Notes under the pieces: model-generated | What the model saw: the letters and a program-made list of their open reading frames with translations, nothing else | Databases searched by the model: none | What the model was told of the DNA's origin: nothing | Position numbers and translations under genes: made by a program | In this document: positions 24,375 through 36,882 of the stretch, one piece after another | Position numbering within the stretch: the stretch's first letter is position 1 | Layout of the letters: each line of letters begins with the position of its first letter | Assembly: GCA_964057225.1 (NCBI GenBank) | Contig: OZ059896.1 | Span: 16,132,501-16,196,500 of the forward strand | Length of the DNA stretch: 64,000 bases | From: Auanema rhodensis | Taxonomy: Eukaryota > Nematoda > Chromadorea > Rhabditida > Rhabditidae | Direction of reading: 5' to 3'

Positions 24375-27300
24375 TGTGACAAGAAAAAGAAAGAGGTACA
24401 GAACGAGAGAGAGAGAGAGAAAAAAGGTATAAAATCGGAAATACAACCATTCTACAAGTATACAATTATATAAAATTAGAATATGACTTATAGCTATTTG
24501 AACGTTTACATCTATTTGGCGTAACTCACGTCTAATTAGAATACAAAAATTAATGAGAATATATATGTAAAAATTAGCATATAAACGATGAAAATATTAG
24601 GATGCTAGCAGTTGTAAATACTATATAAAGTCTGATTAAACTGTGTGTTTATTCGGATGGCCCATCTGCTCTATAATATTATTTGGGAAGCAGAGATGGC
24701 TAGCAGAAGTTACGCCAGAGTCACGACCTAGGATTGCTTCATTCTAACAGAATAAGAAAAAATAACAAATTGTTTGTTGTTATAAAAATGCATATTGATT
24801 GTTTTATGGTTCTTATAAATGGTTCCGAATTGTATGTTGATGGCATCTATTGGTGAAGGCAATAGATCTTGAGAAAGAAGTGCCGCATTCTCTGTTTTTT
24901 GTATCCCATTGAATAGCACAAGCACGTGTATATCCAAATGGGCTCGAATTGTGCGGCTAGGTGCAATGTGTAGGATGAAAGAGAGAATTGATGCTAATGG
25001 ACTTGCTATGAGCAGCAATCCCCCCGCTCTTGTATACCTTTGTAATAGGGGCCAAGAATGCCATTCATTTGATTTGGCTAGTCATCAGCATTCATTTTGT
25101 TGGGCCGGTAAGCCTTCATCATACTGTCTCATTCTTTCTCTATTGCCTCATTCTCTCTCACCTATACTCTCTTCTACCTTTTCCATCTCTTCAGTCTTCT
25201 ATCTTTCTTTTTACCTATCTTGGTTGTGTAGTTAAACCCTTTGGGATAATTGTCCTGACGAAGTGTGATCAGGCCATATGTAATTATTGGTAGGATTAGT
25301 TGTAATTCGAATAATGTCTGTATGCTGGTGAAGTGACGGTGATGTGACAAAGGTATGGAAAAGGAAACATCAAACCAAATACTAGAATTAATTATCCTTC
25401 GGGCAACACATGATGTTGTTGTCACATTATCCTCAATAAATTGACTAAGAGACGGGAAGGGGGCAGAAATCAAAAAGTTAAATCGAAAAATAAGTAAATG
25501 AGAAACTAAGAAACTAAAAGTTCAATTTTAGGTCGGTCTAACTTGCTTTTTTCTTTCAGGAAGTTCATTCCATTGTTGATGATCTATCTATCCGACTCGG
25601 AGCTGTTGGAGAAGATTGGCTAACAACTAGTGCGGTTTCTCCAAAATACTTTGAATTTACTCCAATTGAGATGTTTGCTATTACGGAAAGGCTACGTCTG
25701 GCAGAACCTACTGCACCAGGTTTGTTAAACTATTCTGAACATTCGCTGAAGACATGTGAGCAAGCAATTTATGTCATCGTTTATAAGCAAAAATTTCTTC
25801 GCAATTTCACTAAGCTCATTCTCAACTCTCGATTACTCACATACACACGCACACACATGGTCAATATCTAGCAGAAATGAAAGTCTATTAACGGAGACAT
25901 TATTTTGTTACTTGTAATTGAAAAAAGCCAATTCTGAAGCATCATTAGACGTTGTGACAAAATTTAATTTACCAATAGAATGTGTTGCTCTCAGACTTGC
26001 TTCTTATCTGAGGTTTCCAGATCCGAAGATGGCTGCTGATATTGGCAACACAATCGACTTTCTGCATCGAGTTCGCGCTCTGAAGGTGCGCAACAATTTT
26101 TTTTGGATTGAATATATATTGGAAGAATTTAGATTAGAGGTGCAAAAGGATATGTTGGAACATCGAATATAGTGTGGAATTCACTGGAATTTAGTCTCCA
26201 ATTTTGTAAAAATTTATTAGCTTTATGGGTAGGTTATGTTATATTTATGAGGAAAATGTAAAAAAGTTATGAGAAAATCCGTACCCGAGTAATGGCTGGT
26301 AGTTAATCTAAAAATTATGAGAAATATAACTGAAATATAATTTATGTTGCAGATTACGGATTCAGATGTAGCACGAGTAAAAGCTATTCATAGTCTCAGT
26401 GATAGCTTACGTAGAATTGTTATTCATTATTCTATGAGACAAATAAAGGTAAAATTAAAAAAAAAATAGTCGTAAAGGAGATAGAAAGCGAATGAGAAAG
26501 CGAGAGCAAGGGAGAAAGATTGAAACATAACTGGCGACGTCTCGAAGCACTTTTCAGGATCTTCTACTTGATGAAGAACCTCCTATTCCAATTTCCGAGA
26601 TGCAGCCTTGGACAAGCTTGGAAGAAGCTGATTTTTCGTTTAATGAAGTAGAAGAACTAGATGAAACAGTGGTACGGAAGTTTGTTTTTCATTCGCTCAA
26701 TACAAGTTGTTATGTATTTTAGCGACTACTGGGCCAGATACAGATACTTAACCTTTCTCATAATAGCTTAAGGGTTAGTTAACAATTATATTTTGTTAAA
26801 ATGCGAAATTAGTTGAAGTCAAATGAGCAAATTTCCCTTTCAGGATATTGGACCCCATTTGCAACATTTGACCAATTTGACTGAACTTAATTTATCTCAT
26901 AATAACATTAGCTGTGTAAAGAATTGGAATCTTGTGTTGGGAAACATCAAAAAACTCATATTATCTGGGAACCAAATTGAAAATGTAGAAGGTAATGCTC
27001 ATTTTGCTCTTAAAAGTGAAACAACTAATTAGAAATCAGTTCAGCTAATTTGGCCGTTTTCTCATAAAAAGCTATTTTTAGGTCTTTGCAAATTATATTC
27101 ACTAGAATATCTTGATTTGAAAGAGAACAAAATAGAAAATGTCGAAGATATGAATTCTCTTGGACGCTTGCCTTGTTTGGAAGTTTTAATTTTACGAACA
27201 AATCCAATAAGAAAAATTGTGGATTATCGAAGCAAAGTGTTGGAAGTATTTGGGGAAAGAGCTAAAGAGGTCAGCAAGATTCTTTCGTAACCATATATAT

Positions 27301-27613
27301 AAATGATGACATAAAATATTTGTTTTCCTTACTATTAAATCAGTATTATATAACATGATGGGCTAACATAAGGAATGTCCTTTTGTTTAGATCAAATTAG
27401 ACAGTCGCCTGGCAGATGCGCGGGAATTGGATACTGTTCGAGTCAGATTAGCTTTGCGACAAGCTAAGCTTGAGAAAGAGGAGAAGGAGCGTAAACGACG
27501 AGAAAAGATTGAAGAAAGAATAAGGTAATGAAGCAGTTTGTTAAATTTTAATGGAAGTATATTGCAGATATATCAGTGGCGAAGTGGACTCGCTTAAACC
27601 TGGCTCGTTCTGA
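14675..27613 (+). CDS. Nischarin-like PX and leucine-rich-repeat protein
   Basis: Orthologue of nischarin/IRAS, an endosomal PX-domain scaffold that binds integrin, Rac/PAK and Rab proteins. Exons 1-3 (to 15310) encode a PX domain: YNIQLNVGDNTWTIERRYSE is the typical PX core (RRYSEF), followed by FLPPKKLVGN and [14 protein letters not shown] 10.2-kb intron follows, then exons from 25560 with a helical linker (EVHSIVDDLSIRLG, TKFNLPIECVALRLASYL). The LRR array runs from about 26700 to 27240: LLGQIQILNLSHNSL, LTNLTELNLSHNNI, IKKLILSGNQI, LYSLEYLDLKENKI, LPCLEVLILRTNPI. A charged coiled coil (ALRQAKLEKEEKERKRREK) ends the protein; stop 27611-27613. Total about 600 residues, resembling the short nischarin form without the long C-terminal region of the mammalian protein. 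Confidence 0.85.
15735..20865 (-). CDS. TMEM26/TMEM121-like multipass membrane protein, nested in nischarin intron
   Basis: Polytopic membrane protein of unknown activity. Proposed exon 1 (20853-20865, MDIGG) joins across a 3.3-kb intron to an acidic, cytosolic-looking exon VEYANTSGRDPRHLIEDVVE (from 17529). Hydrophobic helices follow: SFVICIALVIIQLGLLDYYY, ALVIVVFLWLLVLAI, YAWIGWFVYSLVLVGK, KLGLVLSAPIFLFLLEA, then YIAYLATAICLDLIDNID, FWVDVAILSIVCVNFVMP, DKIWALIYVLIVNGPVLGLR and VFSIKNVIMIYLAIREMW. The tail is basic then acidic (TAHHATDDDN), stop 15735-15737. The DKIW...NGPVLGLR and IKNV segments and LDLIDNID resemble the TMEM26 family, with TMEM121 as an alternative. The start could instead lie in an in-frame Met just upstream of 17529. 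Introns are on the opposite strand to the host gene. Confidence 0.65.
17530..20852 (-). other. Long first intron of the TMEM26-like gene
   Basis: No exon with protein similarity found. A possible alternative 5' exon lies upstream of the GTGAGT donor at about 18530-18535 (minus strand), but it carries no usable reading frame. Short scattered open frames look random. Confidence 0.45.
23969..23995. repeat. (TA)n microsatellite
   Basis: Uninterrupted TA dinucleotides, within the nischarin intron. Confidence 0.9.
24336..24371. repeat. (TA)n microsatellite
   Basis: Uninterrupted TA dinucleotides; a short GA tract follows at about 24406-24420. Confidence 0.9.
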
Positions 27614-28991
27614 GCTGCTGGCGATACTGATGCTGTTGTTGGGTTATGAGCGGGGTGCGTTGAGCGTACTTCACAAATCAACAAATATCATTTTTTATTT
27701 TGAAAATTTATATTTACCTCCGCCTCATCACAGAATTGAAAGCTTAACAGCTTGAAATGAATGCTGTGTTGAGGCTAATGAATTAGAATGGATATATATA
27801 TATATCATTCTGCATGTATTATAAACCTTGCTTCTAGTGTAGCATATCTGCGTCTTTCATACGGGTTTTTTTCTTAACAAGCCCTCCCATTTATACTACC
27901 ACCTACTTTTACTATTACTACTGCTATCTATTTATATCACTAATTACGGAAGATCCTTTGTAATACAAATTATTTTATTTCGTATTTTATATCTAAATAG
28001 CCATTTATATTCGACGTTTTTTCCTTTCTCCACTTCCTTCATCATAATAATATTTTTTCCCCAAAAAAGAACATATTTTGCTATAATTTGTTAGAAATTC
28101 TGTATATGGTGCATGCTGAGTTATTTAAATATGTATAAGAGTGATTTTCTAGAATATGTGTTTTGTTTATCACATTACTTATGTTTCCACATATATTTAA
28201 AAGAAATACCTTTTCCTTTTATTTAAATGTTCTTTTAAAAATATTCTGTAGAAGTGAGTGGTATAACATAGTTCACTTAAATATAGTAGTACAAAGTAGT
28301 ACAAAGTAGTTTAGTATTAGAACAAACATTTACTCTTTTGTCATGATATATTCCATTTATTTTCAGATATTTATCTTTAATTCTTTTTCATATATTTTAA
28401 AAATTGGCATAAGTTTATAACATTCAGATCTGAAATAGGCTGTGTGATCTGAGAGAAATGACTCGTAATGACAATACACGAAACATATGAGGTGATTTAG
28501 ATGTTTTGAGTATACAAACAAACCAACTTAACAGTGAACGACAAAAAGAGAGCCACGAAGCTAAGAGAAAGAGAGGGAGAGAGAGAGAGATAGTGGGGTG
28601 ATGGTTAAGTGAAGAAGCTTCATAACTTGTTTTTGAGATAAGTAGAAAGTGGAAATTGCAAGGTGAAATGATGAAGGGGAGAGAGCAACGAGGTGTTATG
28701 CGAGTAAAATTTAATTTTCAGGCATTTTGTTGTTGATATTCAGGTGGAAAATAATTTTAACAGTGATACTATGACACCATAACTTAGACGAAAGTAATTC
28801 GGAGAATATGATATAGAGATTTTGGCGATTAGCTGGCTAATTTGATTACCAAAGTTATTAACGATGTGAATACCTGATTCAAAGAAAATCATAAAAGAAA
28901 TTAAAAATAGCAAGTTTGATGATTATTCTCGATCAATATATTCCCTATAAATGGGCAAATTAACCATATTTGCTAGAGAAAAATGAGATGC
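27614..28991. other. Convergent intergenic region nischarin / STAT
   Basis: 3' flanks of two converging genes, AT-rich, with a GA-rich tract at about 28565-28592. No gene recognised. Confidence 0.55.
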
Positions 28992-31900
28992 TTACATGCT
29001 CATATAGTTATTAACTAAGTAGGATTGATACTGAGGGGTTGGTGGCATGTATCTCAAGATATTCAGTACATCAGTTGGAGTTTTGCCATGTCGTTTCATC
29101 AGTCTTGACAATTCAATTTCAAATGGCTCTTCCTGTATGTAAATTTTAATTTCAATATTGAAAAAAGATCACGAACTGGAATTGGCGGTTCATATGAAAT
29201 TGGTAAGAGGTTTGTATTTCCTGATGACAGTTGACTTTGATAACTAGAATGATGCGAAAGTGGTCCGTGATGGTTACGAACTAGATCAGAATCTAATGTA
29301 GGAGTTGAGGCAGTAGGAGGTGGAGAATTGAATGTGGTTAAGCACGTTACTACAGCTATTCGAAGAGGAGCAAAGCTAAAACATGATATTAGCATATATG
29401 AGATCACAAATTATACAACATTACCTAACATCTGTTACATTTTCAATTGGTCCACCATGAGTAATATTAGAAAGAACAACTTTTTCCTACAAAATAAATG
29501 TATAAAATATAACGATTTGAGCTTTTAAACAAGCCTTAATCTTATTCTGAGTTAATTTATATCGAGTAATTAGTTCTTGAATACTAACAAGTTCATTTCT
29601 TGCTGTTATAACATAATCTATCTGAAAAAATGGAAGTTTATATCATAAAAGAAAAGGAAAAGTTATAGAAACCTTGGATGATTCAGCTATATCTACCATA
29701 TATTCAAAAATACTTTTAGCTTGTAACCGCTTCAAGTCTATTGGCTCTAAATGTACAACAATTCCCTGAGAATTTTTGATTGTTATACAAATACTTCCTA
29801 AAAAATTTTTTTATTATAATTTAAAATATAATTATCATTTAAATTATAAGAAATATAATTAAATATAAATAAAAAATTATAGAAACCTCCTATTACATAT
29901 GAAATTCGTAAACACATCACAGATAAATGTGGTTCCATTAAAGTTTCAATCTAAAATATTAATATTTGAAAATGAAAAGAATATGTAATGGACGAACCAC
30001 ACCAATATCATTAAAACCTAATAAGATATGATCATTCCACAAAGTTCGTACAGTTGTTCGACCATCTTGATAAATTTGTAAAACTTCTAATAATCCTGAG
30101 AACATAAAGTATAATTAATATAATTATATTATAATAATTATCTTTACCTCTCCATATACTGAATCGCATTTGATTACTATCGACATCATACCGTAAATGA
30201 GGACATAATACGTTCTTGAAAGTTACAAAACGTTCTCTATCTGAATTCATGTGTTTTGAAATATGAATATTTTGAGGAAAGTTGGGTTTACCTGGTTGTT
30301 GAACGCCAGTTCTACAGTAATCACATTCGAGCTTCTCCTCCAAAAGTTGAAAGTCGGAGTCAGATAGTGGACGTTTGACGGCAGCATTCACCAGGAAATA
30401 CGATGTGTAAAGTTTGACAAATCGAGACCACTCAACACCTAAGAATAGTAACATATCTGTTTAGTTGAAGAGCTTTTACAGTATTATCTACAAATAATTT
30501 TTATTTTGAGTATAAAAAGTACCTTTTGCACACCAATTCAATATTAATCCCTCAACGTTACGTAGACCATACAGCCAGAAGCATGTAGCTGTATATGAAC
30601 TCATCATACGTTGAACTTGACAATCCTAAACAACTGTTGAGTTAGTCATCTTAATTCCTGTCAACTAAACCTGATTTCTACGAGTAGCGATAGTAAAAGG
30701 CAATGATAATGTTCTCACATAACAAATATCACCTGAGGGCCCGAACATCATACCACATGTATAGAAGTAGAAAAGTGGTCGTTTGCCAGTATTTGCAAGT
30801 CTTGTATCCAATAGCACCGTATCCTATCAACAAACAGTTGCCAATTAATGATTATTTTTGAGAAATAATACCTTTTGCCTTGTTGTGCAAAGTAAATGAG
30901 GATAGTGGGCTTGCCAACATCCATTTTGCTCATCCCACGATGGTTGAATGGATACAGACTCTCGACTGTTCACATCAGACTTCTTATGAGCTGTATTTCC
31001 TCCATCTATTATAATATTAAGAATATAAATAATGAAAATATTGATGAACTAACCAGCATTAGCTGTAGCATTATTGCGTTTAACGCCAGAAGTTGGTTTA
31101 ACTGCTAATAAAGCAGCCGAAAGAAAAGTACTAGGGAGTGTTTGTGTAATATATCCTCGACGTGTTGAAATAACATGATTCTGAAATTGAACAACAATAC
31201 AAAGTTTAATATAATCATTTAATTTAATGAATAGATTCAACCGGATGCACTATTAATTGTTTATAAAATGAAACTTGAAAGGAATGACGTCAACGCCACG
31301 TGATTCACAACGTGATCTTACTACACAAAACGAGATAAATATTTATCAAGTAAATCATTATTTTCAAGTTTTTCGTCTTACCTGAATTCCTATTGCAGTA
31401 TCTTCGCTTACTATTTGAACATCAAATTGTTTAAATATGAGGCCAGGAGCTAAACTGGCACAATGGAATGGAAAAAGATTGTTCGTCACTAGTATGGCAG
31501 TTGTAGAGGGCTTAGTAGGTAATAAAGCATCACATACTAAGCGTTCAACAACATTGTAAACCTAGAACAAGAATCCATACATGAAGCATGTTTCGGCCGA
31601 GATCTTACCGTCTTGATTACAGAGCCCACAGGGTCAGGACGCGAAAATCTACTTTTTGACTGGCATGCTTCCCAGCGGAGACCCTAGAAATGATGTTGTC
31701 TCTGGTTTTGAAATGAGAAAAAGCAATAAATACCTACCTGTAATCGTGCAGCCAGTATACCTAATGTATAAAGCATATTACTAAAGTAAGCACATGCCAT
31801 ATGAATAGCTTCAGTATCTAAATCTGCTTTATTCATCATTCTATCAACCTGTGATAACCTGAAATGAGATGATTGAGCTCAGAAAATGAAGATCACGCTG

Positions 31901-34459
31901 TAAAACCTCAGCTTTCGAAGAACTTTAGCATGATTAGATATGCATATATCACTGAATAACTGTAAATATGTAGCTAACTGAAATTATAATGATCAGGAAA
32001 AGATGCAAGTTTTTTTTATTCTACTTCACAAGCTGCAAAATTTTCAATTGCTGATTCAACCAGATTAGATGATCGATCAACTTGGGAATACAAGTCGTGA
32101 AGTACATTGAGTGTTCTCTGATGCTGCTGAAATAAAAAATGTTTTACTACTGAAACGATAGTTTTGTCTAAAACCTCCCAAAATGTTCGCCACTCAGCAG
32201 AATTAATGTCCACAGTTGGTGGTACAGACACATGTCGACTCTACACAAAAATTATATAATATATTAGAAATATATGTATAAATATTGTTTGTATAAACCT
32301 TATTAACAAGCATAACAAGATTTTGATTTAATTGCATTTGAACATGCTCCTCATTAGCTGTTAAGGAGCGAGCTGATAATCTATTCAGGATAGATAGTAA
32401 TGGCCATGTAATCATACACCATTCTTTCTCAAAATGTTCTGTTGTCATACTCTGACTAATGGAAAATAATTCTAAATAATGAAAATAAAAAATTATAAAG
32501 CATAATCATATAACAAACCTTCTATTTTAGCATTATATTTCATAATTAACTGAGTACAGTACTGCATAATAGTTTCAGACGTTTGCATAAAGCTATGTGG
32601 ATTTGTAGTGCTCTCATCTTGAGCTCGTTGTAAAGCGGTAATCTGTAATATCCATATATGATCATATTCTTAAGAACTATACATAACTAGTATAAACATG
32701 TAAATTACAAGCTAATATATTATATTATTATAGTTAAATGTGATAATTGAATAATATATATATAAAGAGGTAATAATTTTCATATCATTTTCGAATCTAA
32801 GTGCCCTTCAACTTTTTATATTTTTATCTTTATTATTGCTCCTCAATAGCTTAATTTTCTATATTATCTTTGTTATATTCTTCTTTTTACTCCACTCATT
32901 CATATTTCTATTCAAAAACATTTTTATTACTGAATAATTGGATAGAATATTCGAGAAAGTATCGAGAAACGTTTGAGGATCACACATAGAAGTGATGCCA
33001 AGCCAACTGCCACAGCTCATATGTTATCATATTGCTTTTTCATAAACATGTGATTGTTTAAGTATACATCATGTTAATGAGCAAGATTATGAATGAGATT
33101 AATTGATAAAAAAAATCTTTAAGAATATTATCAATATCGTTTGAAAATTAAAAATAATTCTGGAAAATATTGAACGAATTGTGATGAGGTCTTCTTATAA
33201 ATTGAATTAGAATCAAAACAATCGAACAAGGATTTGAAGAAAAGACGAAGGTCATGGTTTGAAAACGAAAAAAACCAACATCGCAATTTGAAGACGATGC
33301 TTTTTTCGACGAACATAGAACATTGAGAATTAGAAAAGCCGGTAGTTGTATTTCCCTCAATTACAAATTTAATAGACCATTAAGTGATTGAAATGATTTG
33401 CAAAATGCAACATTTTTCTTGAAATATCTAGAATATTCACCAGGAAAGCTTTTAAAAACGGATGTTTTCAGAGACAATGTTTCAAAATCACATCATATTC
33501 GTATCAGATTCTAAGTATTTTCTCAGTACATGGAAACAATCACTTATGCAACGTGGCTTTTACAAAGGTGCTGCTATATCATTCTGCTCATCGATCTTCT
33601 ATCAGCAAAGGAAGTTATAAACATATCAAAGCAATGATCAAATGATTATTTGAGGAAAAGGGATAATTTTCTTTTTAATTTCGTCATGGAATAGAAATTT
33701 ACATTTCATTTACTTATTTAAATAGAAAAATAGTTATTTCTTGTTGAAGAGTACAAAGGAACCATGAATGTATCAAATATATATATAATCAATAATCTTT
33801 TTCCTCAAAAAGCGAAATAAAATACTTGTTTCCATCAAATAATTTAGAATGTAATATTTATAAATTTACTCTTGTACACTTATAATAATAAAAAAATGTC
33901 TAATATAGCCTCAGAATGTTGTTTTGCTTTTAAATTGTCATTTCAACACAATAGGCATAAGCGTGAAGTTGTAGTAACATCACGTGAATCATACACTTCC
34001 ATTGTCAGGAAAAAATCAAAAAGATGGAAAAGAAGCTTCGTTTTAGTAGCGAAAAATTCTTGTTCGTAGTATGATTTTGAGGGAGAAAATGAGAATAAAA
34101 AAGATTTTAACGGAAGACAAATTGCCAAAAGCATCACCTAGTTTTGAGGAAGAACATTAACAGATTGATGAGCAATAATCATATAAAATATCTATATATC
34201 TTCTGGGCAAATGACGAAAATGGCAAATGATGGGAACGAGTTTGAATAGCAATAAACTGAAACAAATCAAGCTGTTAAGAAGAAATAAGAATAAAACAAC
34301 ATTAAACTAAGAACAAATATGTTTGCAAGAGATAAATATGAAGAGAAAATATTGAAAAACTAAGAAATAAAAGAAAAATATGAAAATTTTGATGTTTCTT
34401 ACCAGATCATGAATTAATTTTTGAAAAGATTCGTATATCGGCTGGGCCGGAGTTGTCAT
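28992..34459 (-). CDS. sta-1: STAT family transcription factor
   Basis: Latent transcription factor activated by tyrosine phosphorylation. The proposed N-terminus [19 protein letters not shown] (ATG 34457-34459) is split by a 1.76-kb intron from the coiled-coil region ([36 protein letters not shown]). A DNA-binding region follows ([29 protein letters not shown]). The STAT linker has [35 protein letters not shown] and [17 protein letters not shown]. The SH2 domain has [14 protein letters not shown] and [12 protein letters not shown], where the Arg aligns with the phosphotyrosine-binding Arg of STATs. The C-terminus is short, with [16 protein letters not shown] offering several candidate tyrosines; stop 28992-28994. 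The N-terminal oligomerisation domain appears absent, as in nematode STATs. I prefer sta-1 over sta-2 because neighbouring orthologues are linked with sta-1 in C. elegans; the exact subtype is less certain than the family. Confidence 0.75.
32643..34401 (-). other. Long first coding intron of the STAT gene
   Basis: AT-rich 1.76-kb intron between the N-terminal exon and the coiled-coil exons. No coding exon recognised. Confidence 0.5.
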
Positions 34460-34552
34460 ACCGCATCCAGAAATAGGTGAATACTTGCTTACTAGCACTG
34501 ACAGCCTTTCTTCTTAAAACTCTGAACATGGTATATACTACTTGAAACTGAT

Positions 34553-34596
34553 AATATATATATATATATATATATAAAGAGAGAGAGAGAGAGAGA
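34553..34596. repeat. Compound (TA)n(GA)n microsatellite
   Basis: About 12 TA units followed by about 9 GA units, just upstream of the first STAT coding exon. Confidence 0.85.
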
Positions 34597-35356
34597 AGAT
34601 AAAAAGAAAAAGAAGAATTAGATAAACAAACAAAGAAAAAAACAAAGTTGGGAATCAAAGTTTATAAAAATGAATTTCAAATTGGACTTATTAAAAAGTA
34701 AGTAAAACTAAAAAAAGATGTATGGTTATTAGAAAAAAAAATTTTTTAAATTTCAGATAAAAATTAGTACCAAGCAAAAAGTCATGAAAATTTATAGTTT
34801 ATGAATAGAATAATTAAAACCCATTAAAACGAAGCAATGCAATTCATCTATAAACGATTATACAGTAAAAGGATTATTCATTTAGGGTTCGTACTTTGCC
34901 TGATAGTAGCATCCGGTTAGTTAAGCTTTAGCTTTATTATCAATGAAATTTGTATGATGGCATGGATTCTATTTGGTGCAATACGGCTGAACAGTTAACA
35001 GGAAAATTATTTTAAAAAATCTAATCCATGCTATAGGGCATAACTAGAGCAAGTTAAGGTTTTTAAACAATTTTGAGACATAGCATCAGATGAATATAAT
35101 ACTTTATTGAAGATGCCACGTTGCTGCATTTTGAACTACCAAATATTTCATATCTTATATCTTGTCATTGTCAAAATGGAGACATGGTTGACGTTGAAAA
35201 ACTGATGGAGAGCGGAACCAATGATGGAACGACGTTCAGCCATCCAACTTTAGAAAATAAAAAATAACACAAAAATGATATAATTAGTAAGGTAGAACGA
35301 GAAAGATCTAGAATACTAAATGCCTTAGATTAAATTCACCGACTATTTCAGCTTAC

Positions 35357-35430
35357 CGCAAAGTTTTCAAATCGTTTTGATAAGAGTGAACTGGGTGGCG
35401 CTTTGGCCTTAGTGATTGTCGTATCATTTC
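35357..35430 (-). other. Possible upstream (5' UTR) exon of the STAT gene
   Basis: A 74-nt minus-strand block with acceptor TTGTTAG and donor GTAAGC. One frame is open throughout (TTITKAKAPPSSLLSKRF), but it does not join in frame to the first recognised STAT exon, so it is best seen as leader sequence or as unrelated. Confidence 0.25.
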
Positions 35431-36882
35431 CTAACAATAATCGATAATTTTGCCCTAACTATCAATCAAACAATCAGATGAAATAAGAAAAAGAATAAAA
35501 AAAAAGAAGAAGAAGAAGGAGATGAAGACGAAGACGACTACAACTATGGTTATGAAGACAACTACGGGCAAAGATTACAGTGTCAGATGGCTCGTTGCCC
35601 ACATTCAAACTGTTTGTCGGATATCATAACGGGCACTACATCTGATGAAAGACATAGCCTTCGTGAACTAAACGATCCGGTAGAATGGAATTCAATTCGG
35701 ATGGAGATAGATATGATAAAACAAAAAAAGTGACTAGTTTTAACATCAGGAAAATCGAGACCTTAAAACAGACACATACGCATACATATACAAGAGAGGA
35801 CCGGGAAATCAATAGAACAGGCCTATTGATAAGCCGGAATGAACTGGATGAACATTCCAACTATCATAAGGAACAACCAAAACAGGCGTGTTTCCACGGT
35901 CTTTCTCGGTACATTGTCTACTATTCTCTTCTCTGCCTATCTAGTGATCAAGTATCACCCCTGAAAGACGGGTTTATGCTGAGTTTGTGAGAGCTGTCAC
36001 TCTCTCGGTAGGCATTTACTGAACTCATCGAATGACAACAAAAACAAAGAAGAAGAACAATCCGATATATAAGAGAAAAAGAAAAGAAATACAGTTGGTA
36101 TGAAGAAGCAAGGTGTATTCGGCTTGGTCTAGGAGTTAATCTTTACATAAATATCTTGTCTGGCTTTGTAAAAGTAAAAGGTTAACCACTGAGACGAATG
36201 ATTGTTTCGATAAGGTAAGATGATTAGAGCGATTTGTCTGATTTATGATCCTTAATATGGACATTTACAAGTTATCCCAATAAACTAATATGAAGATTGG
36301 AGATTGGAGACTAGGTCAACGGAACAAAGAGCAAGATTGAAAAATATCATAATAATGGAATATATTAAGTATTAAAGCAAGAAGTTACATTACAAGTTGT
36401 TTTTGAAACAGTTTTCTCAATTGTAAAACGTTGCATTTTTGGGAAAAATTTAAATCATGTTCAACGTAAGCATGTAAATGCTCTTCTGAATTTTTCTTTA
36501 CTAAAAAAAGTTTTAATCTTCTGATACTGTACGGAGAAAGCAGACATTTCAGTAATTACGATGCCTTTCGAACTAAATGACAAAAAGAAAAACTTTGAAA
36601 TGCGATTATCAACCTTTGGAGATCAATTGTGTTATTCCTGAAGTAGGAAGTGAAATTTATAGAAAAATTTTAAATAATTTCCTTTTAAATATTATAAAAT
36701 TTATGTATTTATTCTAATGTTCTTACAAAATTTGAGGAACCGTAAAACGGATACACCTAGTAGTTTTAGTATAACAACAACAAATAACAATATGGAATAT
36801 AACAAAACATTTGAAATATCAACAAGATAAAAATTTGGAATTAAACTTAACAAACAATCTTTAACAATACAGTTAATTCATA

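Larger units (their letters stand above)
15311..25559 (+). other. 10.2-kb nischarin intron hosting a nested gene
   Basis: Donor GTAAGT at 15311 and acceptor TTTCAG at 25554-25559. By far the largest intron in the window; most others here are 40-100 bp. It contains the whole TMEM26-like gene on the opposite strand. Confidence 0.8.
20866..25559. other. Remaining host-intron DNA upstream of the nested gene
   Basis: Nothing coding recognised in 4.7 kb. Purine-rich low-complexity DNA at about 20990-21310 and (TA)n tracts at 23969-23995 and 24336-24371, with a GA run at 24406-24420. A near-perfect palindrome lies at 21672-21693 (C-run, GAATGATCATT, G-run). It probably contains the nested gene's promoter. 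Confidence 0.45.
34460..36882. other. Intergenic region upstream of STAT, downstream of rbd-1
   Basis: No complete gene recognised. It holds a (TA)n-(GA)n tract at about 34553-34596. A minus-strand exon-like block at 35357-35430 (TTAG acceptor, GTAAGC donor) may be an upstream STAT exon. A plus-strand frame without ATG at about 35482-35732 encodes an acidic Lys/Glu/Asp/Tyr-rich stretch and then a Cys-bearing segment. Confidence 0.45.

Noticed and set aside
24237-24446. Minus-strand hydrophobic frame with Ile/Tyr repeats
   Set aside because: Translation of the (TA)n and GA microsatellites, not a membrane protein.
33131-33360. Overlapping minus-strand frames in the STAT intron
   Set aside because: Phe/Ser-rich, different frames equally open, no splice links to STAT exons.
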